Source: Protonemura montana
Lineage: Eukaryota; Arthropoda; Insecta; Plecoptera; Nemouridae
Assembly: GCA_947568835.1 (NCBI GenBank)
Contig: OX387606.1
Location: forward strand, 5,766,001-5,830,000
Direction: 5' to 3'
Length of the DNA stretch: 64,000 bases
Part shown: one piece after another, positions 11,766 to 21,388 of the stretch
Numbering within the stretch: the first letter of the stretch is position 1
Layout: each line of letters starts with the position of its first letter
The notes under the pieces: generated by a model
What the model was told of the DNA's origin: nothing
The model's database searches: none
The model's input: only the letters and a program-made list of their open reading frames with translations
Translations under genes and position numbers: made by a program

Positions 11766-12110
11766 GCAAAACACTCGCCTACCGCCACTGTGCACGTCAG
11801 CTTTGTATGCACTCGGAGACCATGGTTTTGTCACCAGCGTGTGTCTCAGTTTGTCGGTTAGGGATGTGGTTGAGTCCTGATTCACGAAGTGGCCAATATC
11901 CAAAGCAGCTTGAGGACTTAGATCACATTCAGTTTCAAAGGCTGGTATTGGATTTTCGGAATACGCCATCGTCGATGTAGATGCACATACACTTTCAATA
12001 CTGCGATCGCTGTTGCCATGGCTGTCCGAAATTTCACGCGCGTCATCGTTCGCCTTTCTCTTTACACTCGCACTAAAAAAATTTGCGTCAATCCATACTC
12101 CCACAATCAA
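11762..12110 (-). pseudogene. hAT-type transposase N-terminal fragment (TTF/ZMYM-like), cut by the junction
   Basis: The first 117 or so codons of a minus-strand frame (ATG 12110) contain DIGHFVNQ, then LTDKLRHTLVTKPWSPSAY, then RRVFCLHL. This resembles the entry to the TTF-type zinc finger of hAT transposases and ZMYM-like domesticated relatives (DIG...LT..ek..LLt.pW.P...y). The upstream part is acidic and Ser-rich. The frame continues by chance into antisense-compatible COX1 sequence, so the last 68 codons of the 185-codon ORF are a spurious fusion. The catalytic part of the transposase is absent. Family assignment is from memory of the motif only. Confidence 0.4.
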
Positions 12111-14077
12111 CGCACTTAATTAAAACGCTCGGGCTAACAAACCACCCTACTCGAGTCGCTCCCGACACATAAATGACTTACTTAAAGTTGGGTTCGTCCG
12201 GTAGGAAAACTAAAACTTTATTAAGTGTAAAATTCTGTTCCCGGAATCGGAATTTAGAGGGAGAATTTTGGGGAAGTAGGTACCTGCAAAGTTCAACTCT
12301 TGTAGGATCCCAGTTTCATAGAATTACGCCGCGATTTTTTCGTTGGAAAGGTTGGATGGTCACTCACCTTTCCTCTCTAGAATGCAATACAAATTTAGCG
12401 TTTTCGTTTAAATGGCACTATTTTGATCAATTAAATGAGAGAATATGTTGAACTTGCCCTTTGAATGATAAAATAATAAAGCCTTTATAGAGTGTTTATT
12501 TTTTAAATGTTTGAAGATTTCCAGGGGGGTGCAAGCGCACCCCCCTTGAACCCCACTCCGAACACCCATGGCCGCAAGTGTTATCGTGTGGCACCTGCCG
12601 TTACCACGTGTTGCCGGCTCGTTTGCTCAGCAGACAGTTTAACAGTAAAGCTCTGACTCTGCAGAGCTATACTATCATATGAATCTACTTTATGAATATA
12701 TCCTATGACTCTTCAATATAAGAGCCGATTTTTCAGTGTTCCGTTACAAACCTAACAGTCATTTAAATTTTTTTTTTTTTTTTTTGCTTGGCAACGGCCA
12801 ATAAGGAACTGTTTTTTGTTTCTTAACTCTAAGAGGCATGGTGGTAACACATGTGGTAAGACACCATTACCACCATTTCTGGTTTTTTTTTCTGCCGATT
12901 CCAAGGGCGGTAAAACTTACGCATACCTCAAATCGCTTGCGCTTAGATTTGTGGATTGGTGGTAAAAGAAGCTACACATTATTACACCACAATAATCAGT
13001 TCGTTTGCTCGCTGCCTTTGAGGGCATACCGATGCATGTGCGCTTTAATTTTTGAATACAAATGAATTTTTAGCTAAGCTGATATATCTACTACCATTTC
13101 TGAGCTTTCAAACAGTATTTTCATAATTATTACGAGTTCTAGTCATAAAAAGGGTGGTAATTTACCTTTATACACCACCATGCACTATGAGTACTGCATG
13201 GTCTAGTACGAGGGTTAAAAGTTGTTTTAAAAAGTGAAGCATTATGAGAATTATTTTGATCTTTGTGACTGAGATGTTTCACCCAATGGCACTGTCAGTG
13301 ACCAGGTACTAAAGCCACACTTGATAAAACCAAATGAACAGAAATTTATTTTGACGACGGTTCAATTTTGGATGGCAGTGAATTTAAAGGTGACTTTTGA
13401 TGATGAAACAATGTAATTTTGCTATAAATACAAGAGAAATGGGTGGCAGACAGCAGTGAATTAAGAACTTCGGGGTAAACTGTAATTGAGCACTTTAATC
13501 GCGCAATGATAACGATTTAGCGTCCAGAAGACGACCAGTCGTTATTTTATTTTGTTTATTTATGTCTATAAGAGTTTTATATTATGTTCATATTGATTTT
13601 AAATTATTGTATCTAATATTTTTCCGTCATTAATACTTTTTGAAGCATATCTTATCTTTTCGCATTAAATAAGGTAAACACGATTGCTACATGGTAGTAT
13701 TGTTTTACCACCCCATAGGGATGGGAGAGTTGGTGATAAAAATTGCCTACACGTATTATAGTAATTGCCATTCAATAAGCATTAAACACATTAACTTTAA
13801 AATATATAAATAAACAAGAGTTCAAAGTTCGGAAACGGTTTGTTTGTCAACTTTTGACAAAACTGTGAATCTAATTTCTTTCCATTATGACATTTACTTG
13901 GGAGTGCCTATACAACTTTGGGCATCATTTCTTCCAACGGACAGTTTTAATATGTCCAACTTAATTTATGAGACTCATCCCCACGGTTACACCTAATCAG
14001 ATACTTCTGTTTTCATCTTAACCTGCTTATTTAACTGGCATTTAGCATTGTGAAAACGGTGAGAATAGAAATGGAGA
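12111..14077. other. Non-coding spacer with repeats
   Basis: No supported gene. It holds a GC-rich dispersed repeat at 12519-12662, a T-run at about 12767-12785, and several scattered GGTGGTAA/TTACCACC words between 12838 and 13730 that may be remnants of an inverted-repeat element. The rest is AT-rich with stops in all frames. Confidence 0.6.
12519..12662. repeat. Dispersed repeat, copy 1
   Basis: Two segments recur elsewhere. The GGGGGGTGCAAGCGCACCCC hairpin and its downstream CACCCATGG resemble 15833-15886. The stretch from 12569 (GGCCGCAAGTG) to GCTCGTTTGCTCAGCAGA and the CTCTGACT end resembles 61951-62067. The family is unidentified. Confidence 0.55.
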
Positions 14078-14410
14078 AGTTCGGCTGAAATTTAGGTATT
14101 TTTGTTAGGTAGGTTTCCAGGAAGGTGCAACTCGGACAGCAGGATTTCTCCACAAATCCATGCAGACGAGTGTTTGATAAGCAAGGCCTTGAAGTTGCTG
14201 TACTAACTTTCATTCCTCCAACCTCTCTCTAATAACTCTAATAACTCTAATAACTGATCATGTGTATGATGTTCACGTTCACCCATCCAATACCTGACCC
14301 AGCGCAGTGTTGCTTAACGTCGGTGATCTTACGAGAACCGGTGTTTCCAGCACGCCAAACCGTTCGGTGTAACGATTCGAGGAGGGCTCGTAAGTAATTG
14401 AACCCGCTGT
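14078..14410 (-). mobile_element. 5S-rRNA-headed SINE (SINE3-type), nearly full length
   Basis: On the minus strand the unit starts with a 5S-rRNA-like promoter head (about 14357-14265): ACACCGGTTCTCGT, then GACGTTAAGCAACACTG, GGGTCAGGTATTGGATGGGT. These match the 5S A-box, intermediate element and C-box layout. The body continues past an imperfect (TAATAACTC) run to a segment ending near the word TGGATTTGTGGAGAAATCC, shared with copies at 15.2 and 53.3 kb. RNA polymerase III transcription is inferred from the promoter type. Confidence 0.7.
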
Positions 14411-15049
14411 GTGACTTGATTTGGTCAAGAACACTCTCATCTAACAAACGCTAACATAGTTAAAATTAATCTAATTGAACATCCGCAATTAAAGTACGAG
14501 ACTTTGCAGTTATTTAGCATCTGCATGCCTGGAAAACATTTGGTCTGTGATAGCAGCCGTGGACGCCATTGCTGTTATCACCTCGATCTACTTCGAAAAC
14601 CGGTCAGCCAATAAGAGCCGCGCTTCAGTCGATCGAAAGTACGAGGCGGGGTCGATCGAGCACGTGTTGTGACGTCACTTGCACAGCGATGCAGCAGTTT
14701 TCAGGCGATACTCTTCTGTCGGCTACTCGCCTGGTACGAAGAGACACATTTTCGCCTCGTTTTAGACGATTATTTCAGTTGAAACTTGTCATGGTTGGAT
14801 TAACCGTACGTATAGGCAGTCCCGTGGCACTCACGCGTACCACGAGTTGCTTCAAAGTTTTCACAGGCAAACTAAATTTCTTTACAACGTCATTCGTTCC
14901 CAGCTCCTTAACACAATTTTCTTTGAATTTTAGGCATAGGCAACGAACGCCTTAAAATAGGACCGATCGGAAGATAAAAATATGTGATATTCTGACTTTT
15001 GTTGCAAAACTTGTTGCAAACCTTTACAAGATACGGTATTTTCTGCGTT

Positions 15050-15375
15050 GTAGTGTGATCTTACAGATCTTACAGATTGATTGATTGATTAGTAACGTTT
15101 AACGACGCACTGTTTTGTTGCACGTGGTCTACTCCTGTCGACGAGCTCCAATGGGACCACTGGCTTAACGTCCCCTCCGCAATTGAACAAGAACAATTTA
15201 CAGCAATTGAAAAAATTGAAGGACGGTACAACTCGAACCACAGGATTCCTCCACAAATCCATACTGTCGAGAGGTTGATAAGCAAGGCGAGTTAAGTTGC
15301 TGAACTAACTTTCAACCCTCTAACCTCTCTCCCGAACAGAACTGGTCGTGTGTATGATGGTCACCCATTTTTCAG
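15050..15375 (-). mobile_element. 5S-headed SINE, 5'-truncated copy with tail
   Basis: The minus strand begins in the end of the 5S head (ATGGGTGACCATCATACACA) and continues through the shared body to a tail GGACGTTAAGCCAGTGG...GACGCACTG-type segment ending in (AATC)n at about 15070-15085. It shows what the complete 3' end of the family looks like. Confidence 0.65.
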
Positions 15376-15832
15376 AAGTCAAATCCAAAAGATGACAACC
15401 ATGTGAAATAATTTAAAGCATAGATTTAAATTGCAAATGGGGTTGTATTGTTTCGCTCGCTACGCTCATCAAACACATACCATTTCAATGTTTTAATGTC
15501 GAATTCGATACGGGAAAAATAATTTCAATAACCACAATTTAAAGGTCAAATTAAGTTGCAGGAGACATTTTGCATTACATGCATGCTCCCTTATGATATC
15601 AGCGATCAGAGACGCCGGAGCAGCGATCATATTTCAGAGATCAGCCAGATCAGTGAACTCCAGTCTGCTAGAGCCTCTCTTGCAGTCCTGGAACATCAAA
15701 CACGGAGAGAGATTTTCCCTCTTTCTCAATACTTTGTTCGCTACCAGCAAAAATTAAAAATTGATTTCGTTGCGTGGAGCGAAACAAGCACCCTGTTACG
15801 GAATGTCCTGCATAGAGGTGACGGCGAATGTT

Positions 15833-15925
15833 ATTTCGAGGGGGGTGCAAGCGCACTCCCTTGCACCCCCCTCCGGACGCCCATGAGCGTACTAGCTTGG
15901 TTCTGAGGAGTATACCTCTTCGAAT
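15833..15925. repeat. GC-rich hairpin repeat, related to 12519-12571
   Basis: It contains GGGGGGTGCAAGCGCACTCC followed by TTGCACCCCCCTCCGG, able to form a strong hairpin, then CGCCCATGAGCGTAC. A tRNA B-box-like TTCGAATCC lies at about 15918. No complete tRNA fold could be drawn. Confidence 0.45.
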
Positions 15926-17290
15926 CCTGGTGCGCCTAAGAATTCAGTGTGAGAGTGTGATTTTTGACCGCCCTTTTGAATGTCTCCCTGCCTCATGCTT
16001 ATTAAGTGCTGCCAAAGTGTAGGTGAGCGCTAAGTAGATGGCTGCATTTGGTCACAAGTTATTATTATTTTGGAGCAGCTGTCTGACGCTTATTTGGCTA
16101 TCAGACAGCATCAATAACACAACGTGTACCATGTTTATGGTGTATTCAGTGAATATGGTGTATTCAAAACACAGATTAGAACCAAAATTTTTTTGACAAA
16201 ACATTTGGAGGTGGACCTTAAAATTAGAGCAAGGCGCGCGAGTTGAGTGTCACTTTTGTAGAGACTTTTACAAAATCTACCTGAAAGACGATTTCTGCCC
16301 GAGTCATGAGGCTTAATCCTGATCAATCCCAACATTGCAACCAAGAAGGTGAACTAGACGAAGAGTGGGCAGTGGCTGGGATCAGGTTGTGATTTTTATC
16401 TACTATCACAGAAAACCATAGCTCGCATCGCGTTACGAGCTATACACATTTGCATACTGATTATGCTGGAATGCGTCCTATGTTCGTTTTGCTACGGTAA
16501 TATTACAGAGCTTAGCGACACAGTAGTCTATTCAATTGCCGTGTGAAATCATTCGTGAACATTTCAAGTGTCTCTAAAAGTTTGCTTCGTGTGTTACTAT
16601 GTGTGTAAATTTAACCAAAAAATTTCGAGAATGGGAGAAGTATTTACGATCATCCATTGACTAATTATTATTATTCTGGTATTTAATTTCAAGACGTTCC
16701 CTTCCGCGATAACGTTGGGGAGCAATTGAAATACATCTCGGCATTCTTAGAAATTTAATTCTATACATATGCTGCACAATTCCCACTACTCACTGCCATT
16801 ACCCATTGCTTGGTCAGTGCCCAAGCTCATTTAAGATCGATGCGCTCCGGCACACGAAGAATACTCAGGATTCGAGCTAGATTATCTTCTTCTCGTGCCG
16901 AACACGTGTGTAAAGAAAAAGATAAGATAACGATTTTGTCAGTAGCCGGTATTTGGGATCGAAATGAAATCGATCTTCAACCTGCCACATGGTCAATGGC
17001 ATACGAAAAGCTGGATTGCTTCCGTCAAAAACGCCGAAAACATGATATGAGCTCTAAGATTAGCATGCACAAATTACGAGGCCTACGACCATGAAATAGA
17101 GAGATAATTTATTCGGTCGCTGGCTAGTTTACTCATTGCTTTTATTTTGGGATACAATTCTAGGAATCAATCGGGGTGAAGGATTCCCCTCAGCAATCGT
17201 GCACCACGCAGGGTTACTAAATAGGTACAGCAGACAATCACCCAAAACATATCTGAAGCACAGTTCATGCATAAGACACAAACGTTTGCT
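15926..17290. other. Non-coding spacer
   Basis: No gene was recognised. The short ORFs here (for example 16810-17094 plus and 16135-16344 minus) have no recognisable domains, and this stretch contains no P450 exon that could follow the exon at 17407-17497. Confidence 0.5.
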
Positions 17291-17406
17291 TTAAGTAATA
17301 GGAGAGTGCCCCCGTGTTGTGGTACGAAGCATGTGGCTACCTTTTCCCAAAAATGTTGCGCCTAAAACACGATGACCTATTTGGTGGCTACTGGTTTGAC
17401 ACATAC

Positions 17407-17497
17407 CTGGCGGAAAGTTGTGCGGTCTGGCAGCCTTACGCAGCGCGAGGATCAGTGCGAGGGTCGTGGCCAGCAGCACCAATATCGTGGTCAACAT
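17407..17497 (-). CDS. Cytochrome P450 first exon (orphan, N-terminal membrane anchor)
   Basis: ATG at 17497 opens a 30-residue peptide: a hydrophobic signal-anchor (MLTTILVLLATTLALILAL) followed by basic RKAARPHN and the proline hinge FPPG, with a GTATGT donor at 17406-17401. It ends in phase 1 inside the final Gly codon, exactly as exon 1 of the P450 gene at 53.6 kb. Microsomal P450s are anchored in the ER by such a segment. Exon 2 and later exons should lie further down the minus strand, but none is recognisable before the mitochondrial junction at 11.74 kb. The gene is therefore truncated, or continues beyond the mitochondrial block. Confidence 0.72.
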
Positions 17498-17656
17498 CGC
17501 TGAGTGCTGTCGGTGTGACACTGCGCCGTTTAACCTGCCGGCGGTGACACAATGTGCTCGCCCTACCAAGCTCGCTACTGTCCGGCTGAAGTGGTCCGGC
17601 TAAAGCTTTGCGCGGGTCACAGGGCGATGCTTGCTTGGATGCCAGATCTCGCGCGT

Positions 17657-17672
17657 GCTTTTATTATAAGAT
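17657..17672 (-). promoter_or_regulatory. Possible TATA box of the orphan P450
   Basis: The minus strand reads CTTATAATAAAAGC about 170 bases upstream of the P450 ATG, followed by GC-rich DNA. Position and sequence fit a TATA promoter with a short 5' UTR. No initiator was confirmed. Confidence 0.25.
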
Positions 17673-18012
17673 TGCGTGAATATGTATTTTAATTATCAGA
17701 AGCGAGCGCTCAGTAAACTATTGTGTAACTCTGTATTGTCTCTAAATTTAAGTTCAAATAAAGTTATTTCTCGCATCCATCTGGTGCCAAATTCACATTA
17801 CAATATGAGCCACCTGCCTACCGACACGAGATTCTACTACATTGTGGACACCGATTTTTTTGATTATAAATGACTCGATAATCGAGTACGTTTGCAATAA
17901 ATATGGCATGTAGTAGTGGAAGTAAGACAATGGAATTAGCTTCCGTTCCATTGTATTGGTAAGTTTATGTTATACGTTATATATTAAATCGCACTTGTGG
18001 GTCTGTCTGCAG

Positions 18013-18895
18013 TCGAGGTGGTAGCATGACGTGAGTCACGCGTGACTCACAACTTTAGGTGTGAATGTGCATGAAAGTGCACGCACCTCGAATTGTAATG
18101 CGTGATCGTTCAGAGCATTAAGTCACGCGTGAATCGTGACACGCAAGTCAAATGGTGAGGGTGGTTCACCTTAAAGAAAACGCGTAGTTCAAATTCTGAT
18201 AAAGTGATCACTTTTGTGCGAAAAAAGACGCACTACTAAGAGAAAGCGCACTACGCTGTTTGTAACAGCCTGCGGTCGCAATGTCCGTCTTCGTTTTCGG
18301 CAATGTTTAGTCAGTGACCTTGGTAGAAGCTATGCTGGCGACATCACACTTCCTGATCGATCAAGGTAATTTTGATTTCGGTGTATCTATGCCCCCCCCC
18401 CCCCCTCGCCCACCGACCATCATCAAAAAGTACATTGTCAATACCGGATCAGGTGAACCTCGTGGTCCATATTACAAAAAAGACGATATTTTTCTGCGTC
18501 GTTCCCTCTACGAGCTGATTTGACAAACGATATCATTAGAATAAAGAAGGGGGGGGGGGGGGGGGGGGGGGGGTCATGCAAATTGGAGGGAGAGCTCGGC
18601 AAACAAAGTTCTTCAACTGCCAAATAATCCGAAAATTAATTTTCGCAAAAGATGTAATTTTTTATCTAATTACATAAGTAGATTTGCAAACAGTACCATC
18701 AAACGAGATTATTTCGGTCATCAATAACCACCGTTAGTGACGTCCATGGTCATCACTACCATGTTCAAAATGGCGTGAAATTATGCGTGAGCGTGAATAG
18801 ATTAAAAAGGGCGGGCGTGATTCTGCGTGACAAAAATAATTTTTCGTGAGTCGTGACCGGGCGTGAATGGATTTCCACTCACGCGACCACCTCTA
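18013..18895. mobile_element. Non-autonomous hAT-like element with 8-bp target duplication
   Basis: A perfect 8-bp direct repeat GTCTGCAG flanks the unit at 18005-18012 and 18896-18903. The ends are inverted: left TCGAGGTGGTAGC, right (reverse complement) TAGAGGTGGTCGC. TAGAGGTGG-type termini with 8-bp duplications are typical of the hAT superfamily. Subterminal DNA is crowded with CGTGA/TCACG words on both sides. The 883-bp interior has a C run (18392-18405), a run of 25 G (18549-18573) and no transposase, so it would need a transposase in trans. Confidence 0.75.
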
Positions 18896-18903
18896 GTCTG
18901 CAG

Positions 18904-20100
18904 CTTGTTTAAAATAAATATATACATTTCTTTCAGTTTTAAATTAGCAACGCTGTCAGGTGCCTGTCTTAGAGAGGGTGATGAGAGGCTTTTAACTCTT
19001 ATCACGGCAGTGATTCCTTTCCTTCGCGTATTTTAACCTGCCTACCCAAGAATTCCTTCAAACCCCGTATCGGAATCGTTCTTAGAAGCTCGAGATTGTA
19101 ACAATGTAAAATTACTGGAACTTCGGCTCGATAATTTTTAGAAAAAATCGTAGCCTGTTGCTTAGTTTCCTACTTTAAGCACACACCTAAACTTTGCTAG
19201 TACATTTTGGCACAGTCGCACTATTAAGAGGTGCGAAAATTTCTTGCCTTAGCTCAGGTGCCACCCAATGATCTTGCTACGTCCCCAAATTTGTAACCAA
19301 AATAATTTAAGATCCAAGAGAAGCACCTGTCTTGTGATAGAATGGCAGATGAAAGGTGAGATGTCACTGAAATTATTTTACGTCACCTATAAGCTGCAAT
19401 CGATTATTTACTGAATTGGAGATTAGAGAATTATATGAAATTTAGCAAAAAAATAATCCGTAGTTACTAGTTTGGATTCTTGCTTTTAACTAGCCCCTCG
19501 TCCCCATTCCCCTACTGGCATCTACCATGGGTCTGGAGAGATGGGAAAGGTGCGAATCACTGGTTTGGTAGGCAACCAGTAGTACACATTAGCACACATT
19601 GTAGTCTACAAACACACCACCAGTCCACCTCCATGGGCAATACAAAAATCAGTGGGATTACACGCTTTCTTATGAAAACAAGGCTAAAACTCTCTACCTA
19701 AAACCGGACACCTGGGGCTACGTAAGGTGCGATTATTGTCTTGATCCATCAAATGAACACAGGCTAGGTTGGGAAAATTGTACGCAGACGCAATTTGCAA
19801 GCGGTGTAGGTGCATGTTAGCCAGGGCCAGATTTCTTCTCTTCTCAGATTTCTAGCATTCACCAAGTTCTCAGTACCCTTTCTGAACTGGAATCAAAAAA
19901 ATTTATTTGACACCACAGCCCTGCTGGCCTGCTTTTCCTTATCAAGAAAAATTGGGGTGTGGTCATCATAAAGACACTGAGATTGTACAAGACCCCTAAT
20001 TTGCAAGTTTTTGTTTACAATCCAACCAAAATCTGTACTTTGTTTTAAATATCCCATCATGGATACAGTTATGTTTAACTCCATCATCAAATTAGTATCT
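18904..20100. other. Spacer upstream of the acidic-protein gene
   Basis: AT-rich with short uninformative ORFs. No upstream exon of the 20.1-kb gene could be identified with confidence. A pyrimidine-poor AG at 20111-20112 could be an acceptor. Confidence 0.4.
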
Positions 20101-20104
20101 TGTG

Positions 20105-21046
20105 ATGTGCAGGAGTCCTGAGCAACAAGCAGGCGGGCTGACAGAGCAACCCATTGGGCCTCAAAACTTGGTCGCTGATGAATTGGTGGACAACTCGCAG
20201 CAAGTTTCCTCTTTGGAAGTCACCACACCAGAGGATTCATCTGAAGAGGTCACCACACTAGACGATTCATCCGAAATCTCACTAGTGGTTTCTCCCGGAG
20301 ATGGCAGCACACCAGAAGTTCCCTCTGATGAAGTGGTCCCAGCAGAAATTTCATTGGAAGACAATGCCGTCCAATCCGAACCAGTAATTGAAACCCTTCC
20401 CGACGAAGAAATCTGTAACTTTTGTGACCCTAATGATCCATATGGGCTCAAATCAGATCCTGGCTGTGATTTACCATTATGTAAACCAGAGCCAGAAGAT
20501 CAGGAAATGCTAGCAGAAGGGTTGCCACTAAGCTCACAAGAACCTTTAGAAGAAGAGAGTAAAACTCCAGAAAATTCTTTGGGGGCTCAAGAAGGTGAAG
20601 ACCTGGAAGAGGCTAAAGACTTCGGAGATCCTTGTGCGACTCCAGAAGAACCAGTTTGTGATCTCCCAAAATCAGCGCTCGAGGAAAGAAAGAATGAAAT
20701 GACAGACAACGAGCTTGAAGGGCAGGAAACTGTTATTGACGATCTGACAGAAGGTGGGGCAAGTTCTTCACCAGAAGGGACTTCTGAAGATTTACCAGAG
20801 AAACCTGAATCCCATGAGGAAGAACCGTTTGTTGAAGAGCCAGGGGTTGAAGAAGAGGTGAAGGTTGTGGTAGATCCCTGCGGACCAAAAGATCCTTGCG
20901 GTTTTCAAATAGATTCGGCATGCATCACATCAGTGTGTGATGATACTAATTCATCATCTGAAAATCAGGGGGAACCACAAAATGATAAAGATTGTACAAA
21001 TCCAGTAGAACCAGCTGAAGAACCTCAAAATAGTGAAACCACGTGA
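20105..21046 (+). CDS. Acidic, Glu/Ser/Pro-rich protein with three Cys-containing segments
   Basis: A 313-residue frame from ATG 20105 to TGA 21046; it may be a terminal exon, because GTGCAG just inside the frame (20107-20112) could be a splice acceptor. The protein is strongly acidic and of low complexity, with EVTTPEDSSEEVTTLDDSSE near the start. Three loosely repeated segments stand out: CNFCDPNDPYG...CDLPLC (about residue 111), GDPCATPEEPVCDLP (about 184) and DPCGPKDPCGF...CITSVC (about 267). I see no signal peptide, membrane segment or known domain. A plus-strand AATAAA lies at 21244. It converges on UTP20. I do not recognise the family; the absence of stops over 940 bp and the codon use support a real gene. 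Confidence 0.6.
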   Translation: MCRSPEQQAGGLTEQPIGPQNLVADELVDNSQQVSSLEVTTPEDSSEEVTTLDDSSEISLVVSPGDGSTPEVPSDEVVPAEISLEDNAVQSEPVIETLPDEEICNFCDPNDPYGLKSDPGCDLPLCKPEPEDQEMLAEGLPLSSQEPLEEESKTPENSLGAQEGEDLEEAKDFGDPCATPEEPVCDLPKSALEERKNEMTDNELEGQETVIDDLTEGGASSSPEGTSEDLPEKPESHEEEPFVEEPGVEEEVKVVVDPCGPKDPCGFQIDSACITSVCDDTNSSSENQGEPQNDKDCTNPVEPAEEPQNSETT

Positions 21047-21175
21047 TCGATCAAAAGTTGGTGAGAGTATCACGATCTCAGAAGAAACCTTAACGTTGCC
21101 AAAAACCTGTAATTAAGTTAACAGATTATACAGTAAAAAGTTTCCCTAGATAATGAAATATTTGCTAAGTTCATA

Positions 21176-21181
21176 TTTATT
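21176..21181 (-). terminator. Likely UTP20 poly(A) signal
   Basis: The minus strand reads AATAAA 208 bases past the UTP20 stop codon, the first such hexamer in the 3' flank. Confidence 0.5.
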
Positions 21182-21243
21182 TGGATATTGGTAGCTCTGC
21201 ATGTGTTAATGGAACAAGTTTCATGAGAGCAGACATACTTTAA

Positions 21244-21249
21244 AATAAA
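21244..21249 (+). terminator. Likely poly(A) signal of the acidic-protein gene
   Basis: AATAAA lies about 200 bases after the stop at 21046. It is beyond the UTP20 signal on the other strand, so the two convergent transcripts would overlap tail to tail. Confidence 0.5.
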
Positions 21250-21388
21250 ATTGATAGTATACCACTTTGATAATATAACTCATATATTTTTCCCTAGAAG
21301 TATAACTAAGTTATATTACAAGTAGGAAATACAACATTAGATACCTTGTCAGTACATCAAACAATAGTTGATCATTCAACCAATTCGC

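Noticed and set aside
15880..15935. tRNA gene suggested by TTCGAATCC near 15918
   Set aside because: No acceptor or anticodon stem could be paired; treated as part of a repeat.
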